From Nevskiales bacterium (GTDB taxonomy: Bacteria; Pseudomonadota; Gammaproteobacteria; Nevskiales; Nevskiaceae), in assembly GCA_028698335.1 (NCBI GenBank), contig JAQVDP010000017.1, positions 1 through 64,000 on the forward strand: a DNA stretch of 64,000 nt, given 5' to 3'. Below are positions 38,721-47,091 of the stretch, one piece after another. The notes under the pieces are model-generated. The model was given only the letters and a program-made list of their open reading frames with translations. It did not search any database and was not told the DNA's origin. Position 1 is the stretch's first letter. Each line of letters opens with the position of its first letter. The position numbers and the translations under genes were made by a program.

Positions 38721-39755
38721 ATGTCGGATGTCATCCCCGCTACCCTGATCCCCGGCGACGGAATCGGCCCGGAAATCGTCGAGGCGACCCTCGCGGCGAT
38801 CGAGGCGCTCGGCGTGCCGTTCGACTGGGACGTCCAGCAGGCCGGACTCGCCGGCATCGAGGCGGCGGGCGACCCGCTGCCGGACGCGACGCTCGACAGC
38901 ATCCGGCGCACGCGGCTGGCCCTGAAGGGGCCGCTGGAGACGCCGTCCGGCGGCGGGTACCGCTCCAGCAACGTCCGTCTGCGCGAGGCGTTCAATCTCT
39001 ACGCCAACCTGCGTCCGGCGCGCAGCATCATGCCCGGCGGGCGCTACGAGAATATCGATCTGGTCATCGTCCGCGAGAACATCGAGGGGCTGTACATGGG
39101 GCACGAACACTTCGTGCCCATCGACGGCGATCCGCGCGCCATCGGCATGTCCACCGGCATCAACACGCGCCAGGGCTGCCGGCGCATTCTGGAGTACGCG
39201 TTCGAGTACGCCATCGCCCAGGGCCGGCGCAAGGTGACGGTGGTGCACAAGGCCAACATCATGAAGGCGCTGACCGGCATCTTCCTGGAGACCGCCCGGC
39301 AGCTCTATGCCGAGAAGGGTTACAGCCAGCATGTCGAGATGGACGAGGTCATCGTCGACGCCTGCGCGATGAAGCTGGTGCTCGATCCCTGGCAGTTCGA
39401 CGTGCTGGTCACCACCAACCTGTTCGGGGACATCCTGTCGGACCTGATGGCCGGCCTGGTCGGCGGGCTCGGCATGGTGCCGGGCGCCAACATCGGCCAG
39501 GACGCGGCGATCTTCGAGGCGGTGCACGGATCTGCCCCGGACATCGCCGGCCGCGGCGTCGCCAATCCGGTCGCGCTGATGCTGGCCGCGGCGATGATGC
39601 TCGACTACATCGGCCGCGCGGACGACGCGACGCGTCTGCGCACGGCGATCGACGCCACGCTCAACCTCGATCAGGTCCGCACGCGCGATCTCGGCGGCAG
39701 CGCCGACACCCGCACGTTCACCCGCGCGTTGTGCGCGCGCATCGCCAACGCCTGA
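38721..39755 (+). CDS. Isocitrate dehydrogenase family protein, probably NAD-dependent
   Basis: This 344-residue beta-decarboxylating dehydrogenase has LIPGDGIGPEIVEA, the substrate loop PSGGGYRSSNVRLREAFNLYANLRP, RENIEGLYMG and a C-terminal NAD-type binding region (EAVHGSAPDIAGRGVANPVALMLAAAMMLDY). The serine-containing substrate loop fits IDH3-like isocitrate dehydrogenase; homoisocitrate dehydrogenase is an alternative. It would make 2-oxoglutarate, the nitrogen-status metabolite. It lies next to the nif island but not in an operon with it. Confidence 0.85.
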   Translation: MSDVIPATLIPGDGIGPEIVEATLAAIEALGVPFDWDVQQAGLAGIEAAGDPLPDATLDSIRRTRLALKGPLETPSGGGYRSSNVRLREAFNLYANLRPARSIMPGGRYENIDLVIVRENIEGLYMGHEHFVPIDGDPRAIGMSTGINTRQGCRRILEYAFEYAIAQGRRKVTVVHKANIMKALTGIFLETARQLYAEKGYSQHVEMDEVIVDACAMKLVLDPWQFDVLVTTNLFGDILSDLMAGLVGGLGMVPGANIGQDAAIFEAVHGSAPDIAGRGVANPVALMLAAAMMLDYIGRADDATRLRTAIDATLNLDQVRTRDLGGSADTRTFTRALCARIANA

Positions 39756-39780
39756 GGAAGCGCGGGGGCAACCGGCCGGT

Positions 39781-39799
39781 CGGCGCCGCCGTGGCGCCG
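39781..39799. terminator. Candidate hairpin between convergent genes
   Basis: CGGCGCC, a 5-base loop and GGCGCCG form a perfect 7-bp GC stem between the ends of the dehydrogenase (plus) and PAS gene (minus). No T tract follows, so it is only a possible bidirectional terminator. Confidence 0.35.
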
Positions 39800-39808
39800 G
39801 AGCATCGC

Positions 39809-40258
39809 TCAGCAGTCTTCCGGCGCGGCCGGTTCGATCAGCGCGGCCGTCCACAGGCCGCTGTCGGTTGTGAACGGGGTCAGTTCGATCTGGACGCAGA
39901 ACGCCTCGCCGCTGTCGTGCTGCGCCAGCAGATAGGGATAGCGGCCCATCGGGCGTGCCGTGGGCATGGTCCCGTATACGGCGCGGTACACCCGGTGCGC
40001 GTCCCGCAGGTTCGGCGGCAGCAGCTCCTCGATCATCCGCCCCTCGAGGACGCGCTCGCCGAACAGCTGCTGCGCGGCCCGGTTGGCGCACACCATCCGT
40101 CCGGCGGCATCCACGATCAATGCGCCGACCTCCAACTCTCCGATCAGCTCGCGCAGCGCATCCGGGTCGACCGCGCGGGGCGTGGCCCGGGACGGCGCGG
40201 CGTCGTTCGGCACGATGCGGTCGTCGACAACGGCGATCGGCAGCAGGGTCTGTCTCAC
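39809..40258 (-). CDS. Stand-alone PAS domain protein next to the nif island
   Basis: The product (149 residues from GTG 40258) is essentially one PAS domain (LEVGALIVDAAGRMVCANRAAQQLFGERVLEGRMIEELLPP, ending IELTPFTTDSGLW). It has no kinase, HTH or other output domain. It might bind flavin, haem or a small ligand and act by protein contact, as NifL-type PAS modules do, but no functional residue can be assigned. The start is uncertain: TTG 40315 extends it by 19 residues. A near-perfect FNR-type box at 40351-40364 precedes it. Confidence 0.72.
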   Translation of the reverse strand: MRQTLLPIAVVDDRIVPNDAAPSRATPRAVDPDALRELIGELEVGALIVDAAGRMVCANRAAQQLFGERVLEGRMIEELLPPNLRDAHRVYRAVYGTMPTARPMGRYPYLLAQHDSGEAFCVQIELTPFTTDSGLWTAALIEPAAPEDC

Positions 40259-40350
40259 TAAGTCGGGATGAAGGGAGGCGGCGGGTGGAAGGCGGGAAGA
40301 TCGGGTCGCGAACAAGCGGGGCAGTCTGAGGGTCGGGCCGGGTCCCGGCG

Positions 40351-40364
40351 TTGACCTGGATCAA
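40351..40364. promoter_or_regulatory. FNR/ANR-like box upstream of the PAS gene
   Basis: TTGAC-CTGG-ATCAA matches the FNR consensus TTGAT-N4-ATCAA with one mismatch. It lies 93 bases before the chosen PAS start on the minus strand. It has the same inner bases (CTGG) as the perfect box at 57575-57588, supporting oxygen-responsive control. Confidence 0.6.
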
Positions 40365-40430
40365 TGCCGATCGTCAGCGAAGCTGATAATGGGATTGGGA
40401 ACGGACGCGTGCGACAGGCGTCGACAGCCG

Positions 40431-40446
40431 TGTCGCAAACCTCTCA
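40431..40446. promoter_or_regulatory. Imperfect NifA upstream activator site for nifX
   Basis: TGT-N10-TCA differs from the NifA enhancer TGT-N10-ACA by one base and lies about 73 bases upstream of the -24 element of the nifX promoter. No perfect site was found in this region. Confidence 0.35.
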
Positions 40447-40517
40447 AACCCGCCGAAGCCGCCGCTCGGCTCCGGGCTGGGATTTCGCAAGTAATTGATA
40501 AAAAAATAGAAAAAAGT

Positions 40518-40533
40518 TGGCATTGATCCTGCT
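40518..40533 (+). promoter_or_regulatory. Sigma-54 promoter of the nifX operon
   Basis: TGGCATTGATCCTGCT has GG at 40519-40520 and GC at 40531-40532 with exact 10-base spacing. It follows an A-rich tract. It lies 100 bases upstream of the nifX ATG. Confidence 0.75.
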
Positions 40534-40632
40534 CCCGAGACGCTGAGGGCCCGCTGTGGCGGGTCCGCTACGGTGGGCCGCGCAGCGGGCGGGGCCCGCA
40601 TTGGCGCAATGACCGATTCGGGAGGATCGCGC

Positions 40633-41043
40633 ATGAAGGTCGCTTTCTCGACGCAGGATCTGGCGCATGTCGATGCGCATTTCGGCTGGGCCAAGCACAT
40701 CGTCGTCTACGACGTCACTCCCGACGACACGGCATTCGTCGAGACTTTCGATTTCGACGGCGAGCTCGAAGAGGACGGCAACGAGGACAAGCTCGCGCCG
40801 AAGCTGGCGGCGATCGGCGACTGCGCGATCATGTACTGCGCGGCAATCGGTGGCTCGGCGGCGGCACGCGTGGTCGCGGCGAAGATCCATCCGATCAAGG
40901 TCGCCCAGCCCGAGGCGATCGACGGGATCCTCGTCAAGCTGCAGGACGTCCTCAGGGGCACCCCGCCGCCATGGTTGCGCAAGGCATTGTTGAAGGGGCA
41001 GCCGGCCCGGTCCGACTTCGAAGACGAGGCCGCCCATGTCTGA
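40633..41043 (+). CDS. nifX: Nitrogenase cofactor carrier NifX
   Basis: NifX binds NifB-cofactor or VK-cluster and passes it toward the NifEN scaffold. The 136-residue protein has the NifX/NafY core: [21 protein letters not shown] with conserved His residues, then [15 protein letters not shown] and [14 protein letters not shown]. The ATG at 40633 has GGAGGA 7 bases upstream. It heads a sigma-54 operon and overlaps nafX by 8 bases. It is not preceded by nifEN as in most diazotrophs. Confidence 0.92.
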   Translation: MKVAFSTQDLAHVDAHFGWAKHIVVYDVTPDDTAFVETFDFDGELEEDGNEDKLAPKLAAIGDCAIMYCAAIGGSAAARVVAAKIHPIKVAQPEAIDGILVKLQDVLRGTPPPWLRKALLKGQPARSDFEDEAAHV

Positions 41044-41527
41044 GCTGGCAACGGAGGTCGCGCCGAAGATCGAGCGCAGCGAGGCCGAACTGCTGGCAAC
41101 CCCGTTCGTGCGCGAGCTGATCAAGCAGATCCGGGCCCAGGACACGCATGGCGTGTGGGACGGCAAGTCCGACATGGCGCTGCTCGGGCCCTACATCCTC
41201 AGCGCCGAGCAGCGCCGGGCGCTGCCGATGATGGGCGATCCCGATCCCGACACGCTGTGGCGGCTCGAGCTGTTCTACAACGCCGTCGGCCTGTCGATCG
41301 AGCGCCAGACCGGGGTCATCGCCTCGCCGATGCTGAAGATGCACCACGAGGGCTTCGGCCGCATGGTGCTGATCGCGGGGCGGCTGGTCGTCGTCAACAA
41401 GCATCTGCGCGACGTTCATCGCTACGGCTATCCCAGCCTCGCCAAGCTCGCCGACACCGGCGGCAAACTGGTCGCCGACGCGGTCGCGATGATCGAGCAG
41501 TTTCCCGAGGCCGCACGCTACGGCTGA
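41036..41527 (+). CDS. NifX-associated nitrogen fixation protein (DUF269)
   Basis: The 163-residue protein matches the DUF269/NafX family found directly downstream of nifX in many diazotrophs: [66 protein letters not shown]. Its role in cofactor trafficking is not established. It overlaps nifX. Confidence 0.9.
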   Translation: MSELATEVAPKIERSEAELLATPFVRELIKQIRAQDTHGVWDGKSDMALLGPYILSAEQRRALPMMGDPDPDTLWRLELFYNAVGLSIERQTGVIASPMLKMHHEGFGRMVLIAGRLVVVNKHLRDVHRYGYPSLAKLADTGGKLVADAVAMIEQFPEAARYG

Positions 41528-41572
41528 GCCGGGGCTGCGACCGATCGTTCACCCACGAGGATCGACCCGCAC

Positions 41573-41770
41573 ATGGAAAGCGTCGAAGAACTCAAAGCCC
41601 GGATCAGGAAACTCAATGCCCGCGCCACCCAGGCGAAGATGGATCTGCACGATCTGTCCGAGGAGCTGCCGACCAACTGGGAACAGATTCCGGACGTCGC
41701 GGCGCGTGCGCATACGGCGTATCAGGAGCTGCTGGCCGCGCGCCGGACCCTGGCCGCGGTAGAGGCCTGA
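41573..41770 (+). CDS. Small nif-associated protein (DUF683, CCE_0567 family)
   Basis: The 65-residue, strongly helical protein (VEELKARIRKLNARATQAKMDLHDLSEELPTNWEQI) belongs to the small DUF683 family seen between nafX and fdxB in nif clusters. A cyanobacterial homologue is a metal-binding coiled-coil protein. It lies 45 bases after nafX and 11 bases before the ferredoxin gene. The precise role is unknown. Confidence 0.88.
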   Translation: MESVEELKARIRKLNARATQAKMDLHDLSEELPTNWEQIPDVAARAHTAYQELLAARRTLAAVEA

Positions 41771-41781
41771 GGACCGCGGCG

Positions 41782-42087
41782 ATGGGCGAATTCACGATCA
41801 CGCTTCCGTCCGGCGAAAGCTGGACGCCGACGTACGTCGAGAGCCTCAACCAGGAGACCTGCATCGGCTGCGGGCGTTGCTACAAGGTCTGTCCGCGCGG
41901 GGTGCTCGAGCTGATCGGACTCGACGAGGATGGCCAGCCGATCGCGCTGGATCCGGACGACGACGATGACGAGGAGTACGAGAAGAAGGTGATGACGATC
42001 GCGCACCGGCAGCTGTGCATCGGCTGTACGGCCTGCGCGCGCATCTGTCCGAAGAAGTGCTACACGCACGCACCGGCGGTGGTATAG
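41782..42087 (+). CDS. fdxB: Nif-specific ferredoxin III (FdxB type)
   Basis: The 101-residue protein carries two cysteine clusters for 4Fe-4S centres: CIGCGRCYKVCPRG (C-X2-C-X2-C-X3-C) and CIGCTACARICPKKC. An acidic Asp-rich insert lies between them (about residues 60-70). This spacing and insert are typical of the nif-linked ferredoxin III family. It may donate electrons to nitrogenase or cofactor assembly. It sits in the nifX operon. Confidence 0.92.
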   Translation: MGEFTITLPSGESWTPTYVESLNQETCIGCGRCYKVCPRGVLELIGLDEDGQPIALDPDDDDDEEYEKKVMTIAHRQLCIGCTACARICPKKCYTHAPAVV

Positions 42088-42100
42088 GCGGGCTTCCGGC

Positions 42101-43375
42101 ATGAACGGACCGATGCCGATCTATCTCGACAATGCCGCGACCACGCGTGTCGACGATCGCGTCGTCGATGTGATGCTGCCGTATCTGCGCGAGCACTACG
42201 GCAATCCGGCGTCGGCGACGCATGCCTATGGCTGGGCGGCGGAAGCCGCGGTCGAACACGCGCGGGCCGAGGTCGCCGCGCTGATCGGCTGTGACGCCGC
42301 GGAGCTGATCTGGACCTCCGGCGCCACCGAGAGCAACACGCTGGCACTGCGCGGCCTGATCGGCGGTCTGACGCCCGCGCAGACCCAGGGACGGCGGCCG
42401 CACGTCGTCACCCAGCGCACCGAGCACGCCGCCGTTCTGGCGCCGCTGCGCCAGTTGCGCGCCGACGGCGCGATCGAGCTGACCGTGCTCGACGTGGCGG
42501 CGGACGGCCGTCTCGATCCGCGCGCCGTCGTCGATGCGATCACCGGTCGCACCGCGCTGGTGTCGGTGATGTGGGTGAACAACGAGACCGGTGTGGTCCA
42601 GGACATTGCGGCCATCGCGGCGGTATGCGCCGCCAGCGGCGTCGCCCTGCATGTCGATGCGGCGCAGGCGGCGGGCAAGCTCGGGATCGAGTTGTCGGCG
42701 CTGCCGGTGACGGCGCTGTCGCTGTCGGCCCACAAGCTTCACGGACCCAAGGGGGTCGGCGCGCTGTTCCTGCGGACGTCCGGGCGCCATCGCATCGAGC
42801 CGCAGCAGCTCGGCGGTGCCCAGGAGCGTGGACTGCGCGCGGGAACGCTCGCGGTGCACCAGATCGTCGGCTTCGGCGCGGCCTGCCGGCTCGCGCGCGC
42901 CGAGATGCCGGTGGAACGCCAGCGCATCCGCCTGCTGCGTGACCGGCTCTGGGACGGGCTGTCGGCGTTGCCGGGCGCGTTCCGCAACGGCAGCGCCGAG
43001 CATTGCGTCGCCAACACCCTCAACGTCGGCTTCGACGGGGTCGAGGCCCTGGCGCTGGTCGAGCGCCTGGCACCGGATCTGGCGCTGTCCACCGGCGCCG
43101 CCTGCGCGTCGACCCGGGTGGCGCCGTCGCCAGTCCTGCGCGCGATGGGACGCAGCGATGCGCAGGCGTTGGCGTCGCTGCGTTATTCGCTGGGCCGGTT
43201 CACCCGCGACGAGGACATCGACCGCGCCGTCGAGCTGACCGCGCAGGCCCTGCGTGGCGTGCGCCACGCCGCGTCGCGGAGCGGTGGCGGCGAAGACAGG
43301 GATTGCCCGATGAAACGTCTGCGCCGCCGGCGGGCGCGCATGGCGATGGCGGCCATGGCGGCCGATCCAACCTAG
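42101..43375 (+). CDS. Cysteine desulfurase (NifS/IscS family)
   Basis: This PLP enzyme takes sulfur from cysteine for Fe-S clusters. The 424-residue protein has the PLP-binding Lys in SLSAHKLHGPKG, the N-terminal IYLDNAATTRVDD and the active-site Cys in STGAACAST. It resembles NifS, but a second family member starts at 63055 nearer nifB. The C-terminus has an unusual basic tail (RLRRRRARMAMAAMAA). It is followed by two A-type carriers, indicating Fe-S assembly for nitrogenase proteins. Confidence 0.9.
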   Translation: MNGPMPIYLDNAATTRVDDRVVDVMLPYLREHYGNPASATHAYGWAAEAAVEHARAEVAALIGCDAAELIWTSGATESNTLALRGLIGGLTPAQTQGRRPHVVTQRTEHAAVLAPLRQLRADGAIELTVLDVAADGRLDPRAVVDAITGRTALVSVMWVNNETGVVQDIAAIAAVCAASGVALHVDAAQAAGKLGIELSALPVTALSLSAHKLHGPKGVGALFLRTSGRHRIEPQQLGGAQERGLRAGTLAVHQIVGFGAACRLARAEMPVERQRIRLLRDRLWDGLSALPGAFRNGSAEHCVANTLNVGFDGVEALALVERLAPDLALSTGAACASTRVAPSPVLRAMGRSDAQALASLRYSLGRFTRDEDIDRAVELTAQALRGVRHAASRSGGGEDRDCPMKRLRRRRARMAMAAMAADPT

Positions 43376-43384
43376 GAGAGCGGC

Positions 43385-43789
43385 ATGACGGAAATGGCAC
43401 AAGGCGATGCGCCGCTGGCGTTCTGCGACGCGGCGGTGGCGAAGGTGGCGGAGCTGATCGAGGAGAGTGATTCCCCGGGATTGATGCTACGGGTCTACGT
43501 CACCGGCGGCGGTTGCTCCGGATTCCAGTACGGCTTTTCCTTCGAAGGCAGCGCCAACCCGGACGATGTCCGGGTCGAACGCAACGGCGTCATCCTGCTG
43601 GTCGATCCGATGAGCCTGCAGTACCTCGGCGGCGCGGAGATCGACTTCGAGGACGGACTCGAGGGCGCACGCTTCGTGATCCGCAATCCGAATGCGGTCA
43701 GCACCTGCGGCTGCGGCAGTTCGTTCTCGATCGATGGCCAGGCGTCCCCGTTGCCGGAAGGAGGCTGCAATGTCGGTTCTTGTCACTGA
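43385..43789 (+). CDS. A-type iron-sulfur carrier (IscA/ErpA family), first copy
   Basis: The 134-residue protein has the three carrier cysteines: one in [11 protein letters not shown] and two in [11 protein letters not shown]-terminal extension ends CNVGSCH, adding two cysteines not usual for the family. It likely carries Fe-S or iron from NifS-type desulfurase to nif targets. It overlaps the next carrier by 20 bases in another frame. Confidence 0.88.
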   Translation: MTEMAQGDAPLAFCDAAVAKVAELIEESDSPGLMLRVYVTGGGCSGFQYGFSFEGSANPDDVRVERNGVILLVDPMSLQYLGGAEIDFEDGLEGARFVIRNPNAVSTCGCGSSFSIDGQASPLPEGGCNVGSCH

Positions 43790-44093
43790 AGCCGCGGCGC
43801 GGCAGATCCGCCGGACCATCGACCAGCGCGGCAGCGGTATCGGCCTGCGCCTTGCGGTCAAGGCCGCGGGCTGTTCGGGTCTGTCGTATGTGATCGCGAT
43901 CGCCGACGAGATCGGCGCCGCCGATACCTGCTACGACAGCCAGGGCGTCAAGCTGGTGGTCGATGCCAACAGCCTGGCGATGCTGCAGGGGGTGGAGATC
44001 GACTTCGTGCGCGAGGGCCTGAACGAAGGCTTCAGGTTCCACAATCCGAACGCCACCGGCACCTGCGGCTGCGGCAGCAGCTTCGCCGTCTGA
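43770..44093 (+). CDS. A-type iron-sulfur carrier (nif IscA), second copy
   Basis: The 107-residue protein has [19 protein letters not shown] and [11 protein letters not shown] with the three conserved cysteines, and is close to the standard IscA length. It shares clear similarity with the copy at 43385. The ATG at 43770 is preceded by GGAGG within the upstream gene. Tandem A-type proteins in a nif operon suggest specialised delivery. Confidence 0.9.
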   Translation: MSVLVTEAAARQIRRTIDQRGSGIGLRLAVKAAGCSGLSYVIAIADEIGAADTCYDSQGVKLVVDANSLAMLQGVEIDFVREGLNEGFRFHNPNATGTCGCGSSFAV

Positions 44094-44104
44094 GGCGGGC
44101 CGCC

Positions 44105-44527
44105 GTGGCCCGCGTCGTGTTCTACGAGAAGCCCGGTTGCGCCGGTAACGCACGGCAGCGGGCGCTGCTGAGAAAGGCCGGGCACGACGTCGAGGTTCGC
44201 GATCTGCTGCGCTGGCCCTGGACCGCGGAGCGACTGATGGCGTTTCTGCAGCCGCTGCCCACCGCGCAGTGGTTCAATCGCGCCTCGCCGCGAATCAAGT
44301 CCGGCGAGATCGATCCCGACGCCGTCGATCGCCCATGGGCATTGTCGTTGCTGCTCGCCGATCCGCTGCTGATCCGGCGGCCGCTGATGGAATGCGAGGG
44401 TCGTCATTGCGTCGGCTTCGACGCCGCCGCGGTGGACGCCTGGATCGGCTTGTCCGCCGACGCGCCGCGGAGCGACCTGGAGGGCTGCGCCGCGCGCAGC
44501 ACCGGCGCCACCTGCGCCGGATCCTGA
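44105..44527 (+). CDS. ArsC/Spx-family nitrogenase-associated protein (NifO-like)
   Basis: The 140-residue thioredoxin-fold protein begins VVFYEKPGCAGNARQRALLRKAGHDVEVRDLL, typical of the ArsC/Spx family, and is found in nif clusters as NifO or nitrogenase-associated protein. It keeps one Cys in the first motif (KPGC), then PLMECEG. It has no confirmed reductase function. GTG 44105 is the start nearest the preceding stop. A Cys-rich C-terminus (GCAARSTGATCAGS) is present. Confidence 0.82.
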   Translation: MARVVFYEKPGCAGNARQRALLRKAGHDVEVRDLLRWPWTAERLMAFLQPLPTAQWFNRASPRIKSGEIDPDAVDRPWALSLLLADPLLIRRPLMECEGRHCVGFDAAAVDAWIGLSADAPRSDLEGCAARSTGATCAGS

Positions 44528-44558
44528 CCTTCGTTTTCGAATCGCCTTCCCACGCCCG

Positions 44559-44582
44559 CGCGGCACCGGCCCGGGTGCCGCG
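44559..44582 (+). terminator. Candidate hairpin after the nifX operon
   Basis: CGCGGCACC, a 6-base loop and GGTGCCGCG form a perfect 9-bp stem 32 bases after the NifO-like stop. There is no T tract, so intrinsic termination is uncertain. Confidence 0.4.
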
Positions 44583-44615
44583 ACGCTGCGCCGCTGCGAG
44601 CACGCAAGGGCGTGC

Positions 44616-44631
44616 TGTTGCAAAGGCGACA
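44616..44631. promoter_or_regulatory. NifA upstream activator sequence for nifV
   Basis: TGT-TGCAAAGGCG-ACA is a perfect TGT-N10-ACA NifA enhancer. It lies about 84 bases upstream of the -24 element at 44715, within the normal enhancer distance. Confidence 0.78.
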
Positions 44632-44713
44632 ATCCAAACAGCGGCGTCGGACAGCCCTTCCCGGACAGGCAGGGTGTTCTGTAAAAACGTCTTAAAAACA
44701 ATACATAACGTGA

Positions 44714-44729
44714 TGGCACGGGCCTTGCG
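44714..44729 (+). promoter_or_regulatory. Sigma-54 promoter of the nifV operon
   Basis: TGGCACGGGCCTTGCG is a near-perfect -24/-12 element: GG at 44715-44716 and GC at 44727-44728, 10 bases apart. It lies 25 bases before the nifV ATG, so the leader is very short (about 14 bases). Confidence 0.9.
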
Positions 44730-44753
44730 GTAGAGGCCTTTAGAGAGGTCGAT

Positions 44754-45893
44754 ATGAGCCAGTCCATCACCATCAACGACACCACCCTGCGCGACGGCGA
44801 GCAAGCCGCCGGGGTTGCGTTCAGCGCGGTCGAGAAGTGTGCGATCGCCGGGGCCCTGGCCGCGGCCGGCGTTCCGGAAATGGAGATCGGCATCCCGGTC
44901 ATGGGCGCGGCCGAGATCGGGCAGATCGAGCAGGTCGCGGCGCTGGGGCTGCCGGTGCGGCTGATGGTGTGGGCGCGGATGTGCGACGCCGATCTGCGCG
45001 CCGCGCTGTGCTGCCCGGTCGACATCCTCAATCTGTCGATCCCGGTTTCCGATCTGCATATCGAGCACAAGCTCCGGCGCAGCCGCGCATGGGTGCTCGA
45101 GCAGATCCGCCACTACGTGGGCATGGGGCAGAGCGCCGGCCACGCGATCAGCGTCGGCTTCGAGGACGCGTCGCGCGCCGATACCGATTTTCTGATCGAG
45201 GCGGCACGGGCCGCGGAGCGCGCCGGCGCGCAGCGGGTGCGCTTCGCCGACACTCTCGGCGTGCTCGATCCGCTCACGACCTACGTGCAGATCGCCGCGC
45301 TGCGCGAGGCGATCGACATCGACATCGAGATCCACGCCCATGACGACCTCGGGCTGGCGACCGCGAACACGCTGGCGGCACTGCGCGCCGGCGCGACGCA
45401 TGCCAATACCACGGTCAACGGTCTCGGCGAACGCGCCGGCAACGCGGCGCTGGAGGAGGTGGTCATGGGCCTGCGGCATCTGCACGGCATCGACATCGGC
45501 GTCGATTCACGTTGTCTGACCGACATCTCGGCGCTGGTCGCGGCCGCGTCCGGCCGTCGCGTCGAAGCCGGCAAGAGCGTCGTCGGCGAGGCGGTGTTCA
45601 CGCACGAATCCGGTCTGCACGTCGACGGCCTGCTGAAGAACCCGCGCAACTACCAGCCCTTCGATCCCGCCGAACTCGGGCGCGCGCACCGGATGGTGCT
45701 CGGCAAGCATTCAGGCTCGCACGCGGTCGCCGCGGCGCTCGCGGAGCTGGGGCTGACGATCGGCGAGGGCGATGTCGAGGCGATCCTGGCGCGGGTGCGC
45801 ACGCACGCGACGGCCTGCAAGCGCGCGCCGACGCCCGACGAGCTGCGCGGCTTCTACCTGGAAGTGGCCGAACCCGCCGGAGCGCTGTCATGA
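44754..45893 (+). CDS. nifV: Homocitrate synthase NifV
   Basis: NifV condenses acetyl-CoA and 2-oxoglutarate to homocitrate, the organic ligand of FeMo-cofactor. The 379-residue TIM-barrel protein has [18 protein letters not shown] at the N-terminus, [19 protein letters not shown] and [20 protein letters not shown] metal-binding motifs. A C-terminal domain follows. It is the first gene after the sigma-54 promoter and overlaps cysE by 4 bases. Confidence 0.95.
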   Translation: MSQSITINDTTLRDGEQAAGVAFSAVEKCAIAGALAAAGVPEMEIGIPVMGAAEIGQIEQVAALGLPVRLMVWARMCDADLRAALCCPVDILNLSIPVSDLHIEHKLRRSRAWVLEQIRHYVGMGQSAGHAISVGFEDASRADTDFLIEAARAAERAGAQRVRFADTLGVLDPLTTYVQIAALREAIDIDIEIHAHDDLGLATANTLAALRAGATHANTTVNGLGERAGNAALEEVVMGLRHLHGIDIGVDSRCLTDISALVAAASGRRVEAGKSVVGEAVFTHESGLHVDGLLKNPRNYQPFDPAELGRAHRMVLGKHSGSHAVAAALAELGLTIGEGDVEAILARVRTHATACKRAPTPDELRGFYLEVAEPAGALS

Positions 45894-46723
45894 GTGCGAC
45901 CGGAAGCTGCGTGGATGCGCAGGTGTCCGCGGCGGTCGCGCCGGGACTGTTCGGCCGCCTGCGCGAGGATCTGCGCTGCGTCGCCGACCGCGATCCGGCG
46001 GCGCGTGGCCGGCTCGAGATCCTGACGATCTATCCGGGGGTGCAGGCGGTGGTCGTGTACCGGATCGCCCACGCGCTGTGGCAGCGCCGGCTGCGCTATA
46101 CCGCAAGGCTGCTGTCGTATCTGGCACGGCTCTGGACCAACGTCGAGATCCATCCGGCCGCGAAGATCGGACGGCGTTTCTTCATCGATCACGGTGCCGG
46201 CGTCGTCATCGGCGAGACCGCCGAGATCGGCGACGACGTCACCCTGTATCACGGCGTCACGCTCGGCGGCACCACCTGGAACCCGGGCAAGCGCCACCCG
46301 ACCCTGGGCGACGGGGTCGTCGTCGGCGCCGGCGCCAAGATCCTCGGTGCGATCACGGTGGGCGCCGCCGTCCGCGTCGCCGCCAATTCGGTGGTGATCG
46401 ACGACGTGCCGGACGGCATGACCGTGGTCGGCATCCCGGGGCGTGTGGTCGTGCCGGTCGAGCACCGCCGCATCGCCGCGCCGGGGATCGATCTCGACCA
46501 TCACCTGATGCCGGATCCGGTCGGCAAGGCGATCGGCTGCCTGCTGGAGCGGATCGCCGATCTCGAGCTGGAGCTGGCGCGGATGCAGGGCGCGGTGCCC
46601 GCCGGCGCGGAGACGGACGACGCCTGCGTCGCCTGCGCAGATGCCTGCACCGAACCGCCGTTCGGCCGGCAGACCCGCCAGCCGTCCACGAATCCCCACG
46701 ATGGAGTCCGCGCGCATGGATGA
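45890..46723 (+). CDS. cysE: Serine O-acetyltransferase (nif-linked CysE)
   Basis: CysE makes O-acetylserine for cysteine, the sulfur source for NifS. The 277-residue protein has the SATase N-terminal helices ([20 protein letters not shown]), then hexapeptide-repeat left-handed helix with [30 protein letters not shown] long tail follows. It carries an unusual C-X2-C-X3-C motif (CVACADAC) near residues 245-252 that standard CysE lacks. The tail overlaps nifW by 8 bases. A nifV-cysE-nifW order is also known in Azotobacter. Confidence 0.9.
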   Translation: MSATGSCVDAQVSAAVAPGLFGRLREDLRCVADRDPAARGRLEILTIYPGVQAVVVYRIAHALWQRRLRYTARLLSYLARLWTNVEIHPAAKIGRRFFIDHGAGVVIGETAEIGDDVTLYHGVTLGGTTWNPGKRHPTLGDGVVVGAGAKILGAITVGAAVRVAANSVVIDDVPDGMTVVGIPGRVVVPVEHRRIAAPGIDLDHHLMPDPVGKAIGCLLERIADLELELARMQGAVPAGAETDDACVACADACTEPPFGRQTRQPSTNPHDGVRAHG

Positions 46724-47078
46724 GTTCGATCGCCAGCTGTCGCATCTGTCCGCGGCCGAGGAGTTCTTCCACTTTCTCGGCGTGCCCTTCGAGCAGTCGG
46801 TCGTCAACGTCAACCGGCTGCACATCCTCAAACGCTTCAACCAGTACCTGCGGCGCGACGGGCGCGGCGAGCAGCTCGACGCCGAAGCCCGGGTGGCGCA
46901 TTACCGCGGCCTGCTGTGTCGGGCCTACGAGGACTTCGTCCGCTCCAGTCCGGCGCAGGAGAAGGTGTTCAAGGTCTTCCAGGACGCCGACGGCCGCAGC
47001 GTGTCGCTGGACGCGGTCAGGGCCACGCTGCCGTCGCAGCGCGGCGAACCGGCCGATGGCCGCGTCGTGAATTCATAG
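46716..47078 (+). CDS. nifW: Nitrogenase-stabilising/protective protein NifW
   Basis: NifW is a small protein linked to protection or maturation of the MoFe protein. The 120-residue product has the NifW signature [38 protein letters not shown], then [22 protein letters not shown] chose ATG 46716 because GGAG lies 9 bases upstream and the start overlaps the cysE stop. ATG 46701 is an alternative. Confidence 0.92.
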   Translation: MDEFDRQLSHLSAAEEFFHFLGVPFEQSVVNVNRLHILKRFNQYLRRDGRGEQLDAEARVAHYRGLLCRAYEDFVRSSPAQEKVFKVFQDADGRSVSLDAVRATLPSQRGEPADGRVVNS

Positions 47079-47091
47079 GAGCGCATCGATC

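Larger units (their letters stand above)
40259..40632. promoter_or_regulatory. Divergent region between the PAS gene and nifX
   Basis: This region of about 375 bases holds no supported gene. It contains an FNR-like box (40351-40364), an imperfect NifA enhancer (40431-40446), an A-rich tract (about 40499-40515) that could bend DNA or bind IHF, and a sigma-54 promoter at 40518-40533. Confidence 0.7.
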
